Shown here: piece by piece, positions 45,634-53,724 of the stretch
How positions within the stretch are numbered: the stretch's first letter is position 1
Layout: each line of letters starts with the position of its first letter
NCBI RefSeq assembly: GCF_000011205.1
Contig: NC_003106.2
Coordinates: 2,060,001 to 2,124,000, forward strand
Source of the DNA: Sulfurisphaera tokodaii str. 7
Lineage (GTDB): Archaea > Thermoproteota > Thermoprotei_A > Sulfolobales > Sulfolobaceae
Direction of reading: 5' to 3'
Length of the DNA: 64,000 nt
The notes under the pieces: generated by a model
Databases searched by the model: none
Told to the model about the DNA's origin: nothing
Seen by the model: the letters and a program-made list of their open reading frames with translations, nothing else
Position numbers and translations under genes: made by a program

Positions 45634-46056
45634 ATGAGCCAGAAAAGGATTAAGGTTTTAGTTGCAAAATTAGGTCTGGACGGACATGATAGAGGTGCTA
45701 AAGTAATAGCAAGAGCATTAAAGGATGCGGGAATGGAAGTCGTTTATACTGGCTTAAGGCAAACCCCAGAGCAGATAGTAAAATCTGCAATACAAGAGGA
45801 CGTAGATGTTATTGGTATTAGTATCTTAAGTGGTGCTCACTTAGAATTGGTACCTTATGTTGTAAATCTTATGCGTGAAAAAGGATTAAATGATGTTGTA
45901 TTAGTTGTCGGTGGAGTTATACCACCTCAAGATATACCAAAACTTAAGGAGATGGGTGTTGATGAAGTCTTTTTACCCGGTTCTAGCCTAAAAGAGGTAG
46001 TTGAGAAAATAACAAAAGCTGTAGAGACTAAAAGGGGCATAAAGATTGCTTCTTGA
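45634..46056 (+). CDS. Methylmalonyl-CoA mutase, B12-binding subunit
   Basis: 140 residues with the cobalamin base-off signature LDGHDRG near residue 17 (D-x-H-x-x-G), then [19 protein letters not shown] and [27 protein letters not shown], which form the nucleotide-tail pocket. It is the small subunit of a split mutase that interconverts methylmalonyl-CoA and succinyl-CoA, a step of the 3-hydroxypropionate/4-hydroxybutyrate cycle. The large subunit is elsewhere. It overlaps the MeaB gene by 11 bases. Confidence 0.93.
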   Translation: MSQKRIKVLVAKLGLDGHDRGAKVIARALKDAGMEVVYTGLRQTPEQIVKSAIQEDVDVIGISILSGAHLELVPYVVNLMREKGLNDVVLVVGGVIPPQDIPKLKEMGVDEVFLPGSSLKEVVEKITKAVETKRGIKIAS

Positions 46057-46984
46057 AAAAGCCTTAGCTGGTGAGGAGTTAGCAATCTCTAGGCTTTTAA
46101 CAAAAATAGAGTACTTTACTCAAGAGGGGTTAGAAAGCTTACAAGAGTTAATTAAAAGGTCTGGTAAAGCCCATGTTATAGGAATTACCGGGTCACCAGG
46201 TGCTGGTAAAAGTACGTTGATCTCAGAGCTTATTTCAGAATATGTAAGGAGGGGTCACAGAGTTGGTGTAATTTTAATTGATCCCTCTAGTCCATTTAGT
46301 ATGGGCTCTTTTATGGGAAATAGAATTAGAATGGTTGGTAAGGAGGTCAGCGGTAACGTTTTTATTAGAAGTATAGCATCTAGAGGAAATTTAGGTGGAA
46401 TATCTTCAGAAGCCTTGATGCTAATTGAAGCGTTGGACGGTTTGGGATTTGACAGAATAATTGTTGAAACTGTAGGAGCAGGACAGACAGATACAGATGT
46501 AGTAAATGGTGTCCATACTATAGCAGTTGTTTCAGTACCAGGTACTGGAGATGAGATTCAAGCTTTAAAAGCTGGTATAATGGAAATTGGAGATGTGTAT
46601 ATTGTTAATAAGGCTGATAAGGTTGAGGCAGAGATGTTATATGATGCTATAAGATTTGCTTTAGATACTGCGGAAGTGAATTTCAGAGATGGTTGGGTAC
46701 CTAAAATAATTAAGACTATAGCAATAAAAGGTGTAGGAATTAAAGAGTTAGTAGACGTATTTGAAGAACACTTATCTTTTATTAAAGAAAAGGGGTTATT
46801 CGAAAAAAGAATTAGAGAGAGAAGAATGAAAATGATAGAGTTAATGTTGAGGAGAAAAGTAGATGAGGTTGTTACTATGATTGTAAAAGAGAATTCTGAT
46901 TATATATCAGAGCAAATAAATGAGAAACATAATTTGTTGAATTTAATTAATGAAGTTTATAATAAAGTAAAGGAGAAATTATAG
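46046..46984 (+). CDS. MeaB/ArgK-type G-protein chaperone of methylmalonyl-CoA mutase
   Basis: 312 residues, TTG start inside the end of the mutase subunit gene. P-loop [54 protein letters not shown] and [11 protein letters not shown] (G4) are all present. MeaB gates cofactor loading and protects the mutase from inactivation by GTP hydrolysis. Overlap and order with the B12 subunit support that partner. Confidence 0.93.
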   Translation: MLLEKALAGEELAISRLLTKIEYFTQEGLESLQELIKRSGKAHVIGITGSPGAGKSTLISELISEYVRRGHRVGVILIDPSSPFSMGSFMGNRIRMVGKEVSGNVFIRSIASRGNLGGISSEALMLIEALDGLGFDRIIVETVGAGQTDTDVVNGVHTIAVVSVPGTGDEIQALKAGIMEIGDVYIVNKADKVEAEMLYDAIRFALDTAEVNFRDGWVPKIIKTIAIKGVGIKELVDVFEEHLSFIKEKGLFEKRIRERRMKMIELMLRRKVDEVVTMIVKENSDYISEQINEKHNLLNLINEVYNKVKEKL

Positions 46985-46986
46985 TG

Positions 46987-47622
46987 TTATCTTGGTATTA
47001 TTCCCTTTCTCTTCATTTCTCTTACAACTAATTCTCCAATCCTTGATAAGCCGTAATATTTATGATGAGTGCGTGTTTCTTTTTTTGGCTTAGATCTTCT
47101 ATCTATAAATTTTATTATTTTAGCATTTTTCTCCTCAAGTAATCCTGTTCTTTCTAATTCTTCTAATTTAGGAGTAACTTCCTCTAAAGGTTTATGAAGT
47201 AATTTTGCATAAGTTAAAGCATGATCAGCATTTACTTCATCGGCAATTTTAAGTATGTCAATAGCCATTTGATCATTTTTTACTAGATCTATATACGCAT
47301 CGATTAATTCTTTCTCGTCTAATTGTCTTAGAAGATGATCTCCTTCCCTTGTAAGTTTATAATATGTATGATGCTTATGAACTTCTTTACTTAACTTAAA
47401 CTTAGCCTCAGTATTTTTTAGTGTAGCTCCATGAACTCTTTCAATTAGCCCTATTTTTTCAAGTTTATCTAACAAATCTACTACTTCTTGTATTGGAATT
47501 TTAGTGTTTAACATTATTGATTTTCCATAGTCTACATTAGCTTTTTTTAAATGTTTTAGTATTTCTAACATTCTTTTATCTTTTAAAATTTCTAGCAATT
47601 TTTGCTTTAATTCTTCATCCAT
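46987..47622 (-). CDS. Tandem DUF2250 winged-helix protein
   Basis: 211 residues built from two similar halves. The first has MLEILKHLKKANVDYGKSIMLNTKIPIQEVVDLLDKLEKIGLIER and HKHHTYYKLTREGDHLLR; the second has MAIDILKIADEVNADHALTYAKLLHKPLEEVTPKLEELERTGLLEE and THHKYYGLSRIGELVVRE. Each half looks like a winged helix with a His-rich wing, as in DUF2250 proteins. DNA binding is inferred from fold only. It converges with the MeaB gene with 2 bases between and lies 3 bases after the alpha/beta hydrolase gene. Confidence 0.75.
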   Translation of the reverse strand: MDEELKQKLLEILKDKRMLEILKHLKKANVDYGKSIMLNTKIPIQEVVDLLDKLEKIGLIERVHGATLKNTEAKFKLSKEVHKHHTYYKLTREGDHLLRQLDEKELIDAYIDLVKNDQMAIDILKIADEVNADHALTYAKLLHKPLEEVTPKLEELERTGLLEEKNAKIIKFIDRRSKPKKETRTHHKYYGLSRIGELVVREMKRKGIIPR

Positions 47623-47625
47623 CCT

Positions 47626-48207
47626 TCACTCTCCCTTCAAGAATTTTACTATTTCGTCATTAAACTTCTTAGCATCATCAAGATAACACGCGTGCTGTTT
47701 TCCAACAATTATAAGTTTAGCTGACTTTATATGGTTTAAAATTATTTCAGCATTTCTCCTTGGAGAAACAGTATCTTTTTCTCCCCAGATTAGAAGTATT
47801 GGTTTTCCGTCCAAATTTTTAAGTTTACTTTCGTAGGATGGAACGCCCACCGCTCCTACTAGTACTAAACCCTCTACCATGTTAGGATTATCGACTGCAA
47901 AACCTAAAACTGCTTCACCACCCATAGACGCTCCTAGAAGATATGCTTTTTGTATATTCAGTGTATCCATAAAATCTTTTATGAAACTTGAAAGAGAATC
48001 AAAATCACCATTTTGCGATTTACCAAAACCAGGGAAATCTACTGAAATTGCCTTAAATCCTGCTGATGAAATAGAACTTAGTGTATTAGTTTCTACCCAA
48101 GTATACGCGTTAAATCTAGCTCCGTGAAATAATAAGAAAGGTTTTCCTTCTCCTTCTTCGATAAAATGAATTTTAGCCCCTTTTACGTTAACAAAGTTAT
48201 CTTTCAT
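47626..48207 (-). CDS. Alpha/beta hydrolase
   Basis: 193 residues. Oxyanion HGARFNAYTW, nucleophile elbow GASMGGEAV (Ser), acid LIWGEKDTVSP (Asp) and a histidine in GKQHACYL. The protein lacks most of a cap domain, so it is at the short end of the family. The substrate, probably an ester or thioester, is unknown. The DUF2250 gene follows after 3 bases, so the two may be cotranscribed. Confidence 0.82.
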   Translation of the reverse strand: MKDNFVNVKGAKIHFIEEGEGKPFLLFHGARFNAYTWVETNTLSSISSAGFKAISVDFPGFGKSQNGDFDSLSSFIKDFMDTLNIQKAYLLGASMGGEAVLGFAVDNPNMVEGLVLVGAVGVPSYESKLKNLDGKPILLIWGEKDTVSPRRNAEIILNHIKSAKLIIVGKQHACYLDDAKKFNDEIVKFLKGE

Positions 48208-48271
48208 GAATGAATAGTTAATTTTTAAGACTAAAAAATTTGTTATCTGGTTAAAGATTCATTTTCAAATA

Positions 48272-49093
48272 CTAGCTTTTATACTTTTCTTCTTCCTCAA
48301 TCTTATTAGAAATGAAATCTATCAAACTCTTATCGATTATATTTACTGCTGGATACACTTTCCAGCTTAACACTTTTGAATATTTTATAAATGTCGAAAC
48401 CTTAATATTCCATGGCGGAGAAGAAAAAAGCTGAAGAACTTTATTAAAATCCTGCAGAAGAAACACCTTTCCAGGGGATACTGCGAAGACTAAATCCACT
48501 TTTGTGGATAATGCGGTAGGTGCTAATGCATCGTTGTAAGATTCAATTATAACATTTGAATTTATAAATTTTGATACACAATGATCAGCTAAAACTGGAG
48601 AAGAGTCTATGAGTTCCCTTATTTTCTCTGGCTGCGTTTCTATAGCATGAACTTCTTCTAAGAATTCCTCTAAAGGTTTCCTTATTGAATCTGGTATGAT
48701 TGAGTAAAACACTGAAGAATATAAATGATATACTTTATTACAATCATAATACCTAATCATGACTGGCACGCCTGAGCTAATTAGCTCATTATATAATCTG
48801 ATATTCATTTGAATTTTTTCTATGTCTGGTGGAGAAAACAAAATTGCAAATGGATTTATCTCTTCTACTGGCATGCCAGTCTCGTCATAATATTTTAATG
48901 CATCATTTCCCGCTAGAATTTTTAGTTCTCTACTTCTTAGTAATGTAGAAAAACTATACCATACATTATGCCCAGCTACTGGCTTTAATGGTCTAAAATC
49001 ATAGCCGATATTCCTTAATTCTCTCAATAAATGTAAGGAAAAAGTAGTCTTACCAGAATCAAATCGTAATAATCCATTTATTAGTATCCTCAT
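48272..49093 (-). CDS. Predicted P-loop ATPase/GTPase
   Basis: 273 residues. Walker A is [20 protein letters not shown] at residues 7-26, with a layout reminiscent of dethiobiotin-synthetase-like enzymes; [13 protein letters not shown] follows the first strand. The remainder has no motif I can name. It overlaps ppcA by 4 bases, which suggests cotranscription, but a link to PEP carboxylase is only positional. Confidence 0.65.
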
Positions 49094-50625
49094 CCTAATG
49101 ATTTTCTTATTTTTGCCATTTCTAAAAGGTAACTCTTAGCTTCATCGATGTTACCCTCTTTTAATGCTATTAGTGCTAAACTGGATATTAATGCATGTTT
49201 TCTACCCACAGAGTTTGAGTCACCTATTTTAATATTAAGAGTATTTTCTGCATATGACAAATCTTCCATAATTTTCTTTATGATTTCTTCATTCACGTTC
49301 CAAGTCTCTTTCATTAAGTCTATTGATTCATAACTTACAAACCTAGCAGCAGCTTGAAGATCATGTTTAATATATTTATAATTTTTCTCTAATACATTCC
49401 ATTCTTTTTCAGTAAGAGTAGACAATGAAGATATACCTATGAGTTCTGGAGGTATACCAATTGAATATAATGCACCAGTGAACGTTATTGCTCTTGGTAA
49501 AGTGACTTTACCCGTGCTCCTAGAATAACCAAACAAACCTATATGTAATTTTCTTGCTCTTCTTCTAGGCAAAAATAATGCTATTTTATTTATTACATCT
49601 GCTAAACTTTCTATTATAGGTTGATACGAAGAAGTATATACGTTAGCTATTCTATGTAATATCTTTTCTTCTTCCTCATCTAATAATTCAAATTCAGATA
49701 TTTCTCTCTCATTAATCTTTCTAATAGCATTAATAACTTCATTATCCTCATAATCATATTTAAAAGCAGATTGCACTGTAAAGGTATAAACTCCCCTATA
49801 TTCATCTATTACTTTTTCAAAGTTCATAGGATTAAAATGCCCTCTAAACGGCAATGAACCTACTCCTATTAAAGGAAATATTTTGATACCATATTTTTTC
49901 TCGATCTTACCTAGTCTGTTCAAAGCATATTTTACAGATAATACAGCTGAAATAAGACCATAATTCATTGCAGGATCAGATCTAGCTAAGAATACTCTCA
50001 TATAAGGCGGTTTCATTGCTTTAATATATTCACCTACTATTTGGTCAATCTTAAACATAGAATCCCTATCTTCGATCAAAGGAATAATTTCGATACTTTT
50101 AGGATTTATCTCACCAATTAGATCTTTTACATAGATGTCATCAACTAATTTTACATTCTCTTTATTCACTATAGCAACTTCATAATATTTTAAAATAGCA
50201 ATTAATTCTTTATAATCTGTTGTAAAAGGTAAAATCACCTCAAACACTGGTGGTGTAGGTTTAGTATTAAAGAACTTTTCGGCCAGATCATAAGTAATTG
50301 GAATACTTTCCATTGTCTCAGCAAATACTTTCTTTTCTGCTCCTTCAATTTTTGGATTAGGTATCCTATAGGTAAGGAATATGTCTCTACCTAAGATCTT
50401 CTCTTTAAAAAATTCAGGATACTGTGTTAGAAGTTTTCTCACTACATGAGTGTCAACATCTTTTCCTTCAGCATCCCACATAACCTCATCTACTTCATAA
50501 TGCTCATAAGCTAAATAAGCCTCAATAACTTCACTTTCACCACTAATAACTTCGCTTCTACTCCACTCTGGTACTCTCGCATTATCTGGATGTTGGGTTG
50601 ACATAGTCCTAGGTATCTTTCTCAT
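49090..50625 (-). CDS. ppcA: Archaeal-type phosphoenolpyruvate carboxylase
   Basis: 511 residues, the compact archaeal form (PEPCase type 2) of about half bacterial size. It opens [18 protein letters not shown] and has [50 protein letters not shown] and [18 protein letters not shown] (bicarbonate/PEP residues). It makes oxaloacetate from PEP in anaplerosis and the autotrophic cycle. Divergent from bcp; AACTCGAGTT lies at 50635-50644 just upstream of its ATG. Confidence 0.95.
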
Positions 50626-50693
50626 TTCCTAAATAACTCGAGTTATGCCCTTTTAAACTAAACTATAAAAGTTGGTTCGAGTTTTGATATTTT

Positions 50694-51146
50694 ATGCCAC
50701 CAAATATTGGTGAACAAGCACCAGATTTTGAAGCAGAGTCAACACTAGGTAAAATTAGGCTTTCAGATTATAAAGGTAAATTCGTAGTCCTATATTTCTA
50801 TCCTAAGTCATTTACGCCAGGATGTACTAGAGAAATACAAAGATTTTCAGAACTCTATGAAGAGTTCAAAAAACTAAATGCAGAAGTAATAGGAGTAAGT
50901 GCCGATAGTATAACTACGCAAAAAAGGTTCGCTGAGAAATATAATGCTAAATTCCCAGTTGTTGCAGATAAGGAAAAAAAGATAATTGAAACTTACGGAG
51001 TATTAAATGAAAAAGGAACTAGTGCTCAAAGAGTCACCTTTATTATCGACCCAGAAGGAAAAATCATTCAAATACTCAAGAATTTAAAGAAAGCCGAAGA
51101 ACATGCTGACAAAGCTCTTGAAATAATAAAAAATAAGAAATCATGA
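50694..51146 (+). CDS. bcp: Peroxiredoxin, Bcp/PrxQ type
   Basis: 150 residues. The peroxidatic cysteine is in YPKSFTPGCTREIQRF (about Cys44); no second cysteine five residues later, so a 1-Cys or partner-dependent mechanism is likely. YGVLNEKGTSAQRVTFIIDPEGKI is the C-terminal signature. It reduces hydroperoxides in the cytoplasm. ACTATAAAAG at about 50662-50671 gives a leaderless start. It converges with nnr, overlapping by 6 bases. Confidence 0.92.
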   Translation: MPPNIGEQAPDFEAESTLGKIRLSDYKGKFVVLYFYPKSFTPGCTREIQRFSELYEEFKKLNAEVIGVSADSITTQKRFAEKYNAKFPVVADKEKKIIETYGVLNEKGTSAQRVTFIIDPEGKIIQILKNLKKAEEHADKALEIIKNKKS

Positions 51147-52640
51147 ATTAACAACTCGTTTATATATTTTTTTCTTAAATGATTCTATGGGATCATTTAA
51201 TACAACCGGAATTTTATTTAAAATATCAGAAGGAGTAATATGAGGCCCTAATTCAGAGTAAGCTAAAGTCCCGGACAAACTGTTCACAAACACACCTATT
51301 GCAGCAGCATCGAAAGGAGATAATTTTTGAGCAAGAAATGTCCCTACAATACCAGTTAAGGTATCACCAGTCCCTCCAACAGTCATTCCAGGGTTACCGG
51401 TTTTATTAAGTCTAAACTCCTTACCATCACTTACTATATCTACATAACCCTTTAGTAAAACGACACAATTACATTCCTTAGCTTTCTCAACTACTTGAGC
51501 AATTCTTTTTCTTATATCTTTTTCAGTCTCTTCCTTGAAAAATATCTTAAATTCTCCAGCATGAGGAGTTATTACAGCATTTGGATAGAGCTTATACCCA
51601 GAAATTGCCTTTAAAGCATCTGCATCAATTACCGCAGGCTTGTTCTTTTCCATTAGATAGTTCACAATCATTTTTGATGCTTCTATAGTTTCTTCACTTA
51701 AACCCATTCCGGGTCCTATGATTACACTATCAGCCCTATCTATCCAGGGTTTCAATTCCTCTAAATTGTTAGGTGAGATATTTTTACCAGAAAGTTTTAT
51801 AGCAATTAAATCCGGAGAATATCCGGCAATAATTTTAGCGGTCTCTTCACAAGAAGCAACGTAAACTAAATCAGCTCCAGTTCTTAATGCCGCTAATGCT
51901 GATAAAGTTGGTGCACCGGTAAAAGTATAACTACCACCTATTACCAATACTCTGCCATTATCACCTTTCTTAGATTTATAATCCCTTTTCTTTATGCTAA
52001 CTACTACATCACCTGGACCAACGTAAATTTCAGCTTCTGGTGGTATTCCAATTTTCTTTACAACTACATTAAAATTATATCTCAATAACCCTTTCTTCAT
52101 ATCGTGAAAAGTCACTACTAAATCAGGCTTAACATATTCTCCTGGAGCCTCACCAGTATCAGCGTCTATCCCAGAAGGTAGATCTATTGAAACTTTGAAA
52201 CCTTTACTCTCGTTAAATACTCTTATTGCTGTAGCAAATGGTTCCCTTGGTTTTCCCCTAAACCCTGTACCTAACATTGCATCTACTAACACATCAGCTT
52301 CAACTGGTTTCAACTCTTCAAGATCCTTTATTTCATTAATCTCAATAGAATAGTCCATGTCAAGAATAGCATTATAGTTAAAAACTGCATCTTTATGCTT
52401 ATTTTCTCCTAAAACAATAACTTTTACCTTAACACCTTCACTAGCTAAGTGCCTTGCAGTTACTAATCCATCTCCTCCCTTTCCTCCATGTCCGACAAAT
52501 ATTACTGCATTATTCGGTTTAATCCTTGCTAAGATCTCATCTTTTACACTTCTTCCAGCATTTTCCATTAATAAAAGAGTTGGAATTCCTAAAGCCTCGC
52601 TATTTATTTCAATAGCACGCATTCTTTTTGTGTCTATCAT
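51141..52640 (-). CDS. nnr: Bifunctional NAD(P)H-hydrate repair enzyme Nnr
   Basis: 499 residues. The N-terminal YjeF epimerase domain (about 1-210) has LLMENAGRSVKDEI, FVGHGGKGGDGLVTARHL and SIDLPSGIDADTGE. The C-terminal dehydratase domain (about 225-490) has VLVIGGSYTFTGAPTLSALAAL, ITPHAGEF and the catalytic GNPGMTVGGTGDTLTG. It restores hydrated NADH and NADPH, important at high temperature and low pH. A C/D-box sRNA candidate lies just upstream on the same strand. Confidence 0.94.
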   Translation of the reverse strand: MIDTKRMRAIEINSEALGIPTLLLMENAGRSVKDEILARIKPNNAVIFVGHGGKGGDGLVTARHLASEGVKVKVIVLGENKHKDAVFNYNAILDMDYSIEINEIKDLEELKPVEADVLVDAMLGTGFRGKPREPFATAIRVFNESKGFKVSIDLPSGIDADTGEAPGEYVKPDLVVTFHDMKKGLLRYNFNVVVKKIGIPPEAEIYVGPGDVVVSIKKRDYKSKKGDNGRVLVIGGSYTFTGAPTLSALAALRTGADLVYVASCEETAKIIAGYSPDLIAIKLSGKNISPNNLEELKPWIDRADSVIIGPGMGLSEETIEASKMIVNYLMEKNKPAVIDADALKAISGYKLYPNAVITPHAGEFKIFFKEETEKDIRKRIAQVVEKAKECNCVVLLKGYVDIVSDGKEFRLNKTGNPGMTVGGTGDTLTGIVGTFLAQKLSPFDAAAIGVFVNSLSGTLAYSELGPHITPSDILNKIPVVLNDPIESFKKKIYKRVVNS

Positions 52641-52664
52641 TAATATAAAGTGTTGAGTAGGGAT

Positions 52665-52722
52665 TTATCTCAGTTTCGGGTTACTTCTTCACCGATCAGG
52701 ATTGAAGTCATTCATCACTTTA
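52665..52722 (-). ncRNA. C/D-box guide sRNA
   Basis: Minus strand. Box C GTGATGA (52718-52712), 12-nt guide ATGACTTCAATC, box D' CTGA (52699-52696), 3-nt spacer TCG, box C' GTGAAGA (52692-52686), 12-nt guide AGTAACCCGAAA, box D CTGA (52673-52670). Both guides are exactly 12 nt, the ideal archaeal geometry for a symmetric sRNP with L7Ae, Nop5 and fibrillarin. By the N+5 rule both would direct 2'-O-methylation of a G (in target words GATTGAAGTCAT and TTTCGGGTTACT). Targets are not in this window. Confidence 0.82.
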
Positions 52723-52761
52723 TTTTAAATATTTTTATACTTAAACTATTATCCTTTACTC

Positions 52762-53187
52762 ATGAAGGGAACAAAAACCGAAATGGGATTAAAAGAATTA
52801 TTCTTAGCCAATAGTGAAGATCATTTATTCCTATATTTTTTATCAGAAAAACTTGAGGAATTGAATAAAAAAGAAGAAGCTAAGATGCTAAGAGAAAAAG
52901 CATTAGTGGAGTTAGGACATGCTAAAGGAATTTTTGAAAAAATGAATAAATATTTAGGAACAGAATATCTAAGAAATTGGCTCAATGAACTAGAAAAAAC
53001 TGAAACCAAAGAGATTAAAGAGAAGTTTGCATATACAGCTACACAATATATGCTTAGCAAAATCCTTTCCGACAAAGTTACAGATGAAAAATCTAAAGAA
53101 GAATTATTAGCAAAAGCTAACGAAAAATACAATGAAGCTAAACAATGGTTTGAAGAATTACTTAAATCTGGCTCAGATTTAATGTAA
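52762..53187 (+). CDS. Rubrerythrin-like helical protein lacking canonical iron ligands
   Basis: 141 residues, mainly helical. The opening GTKTEMGLKELFLANSEDHLFLYFLSEKLEE resembles rubrerythrin/sulerythrin (GTKTxENLKxGFxGESxANxRYLYFA), and LVELGHAKGIFEKM resembles the E-x-x-H helix. Yet GES is replaced by NSED and later E-x-x-H pairs are not evident, and there is no rubredoxin domain. TTTTATAC about 25 bases upstream implies a leaderless start. I infer a ferritin-like fold that may have lost or changed its diiron site. The next gene is a second protein of this type. Confidence 0.6.
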   Translation: MKGTKTEMGLKELFLANSEDHLFLYFLSEKLEELNKKEEAKMLREKALVELGHAKGIFEKMNKYLGTEYLRNWLNELEKTETKEIKEKFAYTATQYMLSKILSDKVTDEKSKEELLAKANEKYNEAKQWFEELLKSGSDLM

Positions 53188-53230
53188 GGAATACTATTTT
53201 AAAATATAAACGTAAATAGATAAACAAATC

Positions 53231-53240
53231 TTTATATATT
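53231..53240 (+). promoter_or_regulatory. Promoter of the tandem-repeat ferritin-like gene
   Basis: TTTATATATT lies 35-44 bases before the ATG at 53275, a strong archaeal TATA box. A G-run (GGGGG at 53261-53265) near the expected start of transcription could be a ribosome-binding element in a short leader. Confidence 0.55.
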
Positions 53241-53274
53241 CAAAGAGAAGATAGATATAAGGGGGTTTCCCAAA

Positions 53275-53655
53275 ATGACCCTCGTAGAAGTAAAAGAAAT
53301 ATTAAATAAATTCGTAGAAAAAGAAAGTGAAGAACACGTAAGCACATACAATAATGTTGCATTAACAGCTAAGGCTGAAGGTTATAGTGATATAGAAGCA
53401 ATGCTATGTGCATACGCTGAAGAAGAGAAAAACATTGCTGAAACAGCAAGAAAAGTTCTTGAATTGTTATCAGTAAAAGAAGTATTAAGCAAATTTGCAG
53501 AAAAAGAAAATGCTGAACATGTTGCAGAATATAACAAAGTAGCCTTAGCAGCTAAGGCTGAAGGTTATAGTGATATAGAAGCAATGCTATGTGCATACGC
53601 TGAGCAAGAAGAAGATATTGCAAGAACAGCAAGAAAAGTTGCTGGTGCACTTTAA
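53275..53655 (+). CDS. Tandem-duplicated rubrerythrin-like helical protein
   Basis: 126 residues made of two 61-residue units starting at about residues 6 and 67. Each reads EVLxKFxEKExxEHVxxYNxVALxAKAEGYSDIEAMLCAYAEEE in pattern, much like the first helix pair of a rubrerythrin (E then EGYxxIAxM then AExE), but the usual histidine of E-x-x-H is Ile. A 55-base block is identical in both units. Two units would make a pseudo-symmetric four-helix bundle. Each unit has one cysteine. The function is unknown; metal binding by Glu and His in the first helix is possible. Confidence 0.65.
   Translation: MTLVEVKEILNKFVEKESEEHVSTYNNVALTAKAEGYSDIEAMLCAYAEEEKNIAETARKVLELLSVKEVLSKFAEKENAEHVAEYNKVALAAKAEGYSDIEAMLCAYAEQEEDIARTARKVAGAL
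53366..53420 (+). repeat. Direct repeat copy 1 within the tandem-repeat gene
   Basis: 55 bases identical to 53549-53603, 183 bases (61 codons) apart. It encodes the central KAEGYSDIEAMLCAYAE segment. Identity at silent sites points to recent duplication or gene conversion. Confidence 0.9.
53549..53603 (+). repeat. Direct repeat copy 2 within the tandem-repeat gene
   Basis: Second copy of the 55-base block at 53366-53420; flanking parts of the two units differ more, so only the middle is homogenised. Confidence 0.9.
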
Positions 53656-53724
53656 AGCTATTTTTTGGTATTACCTTTTTCCTTATCGAAATTATTTAAG
53701 CTCTTCTATTTAATCTATTTTTAT

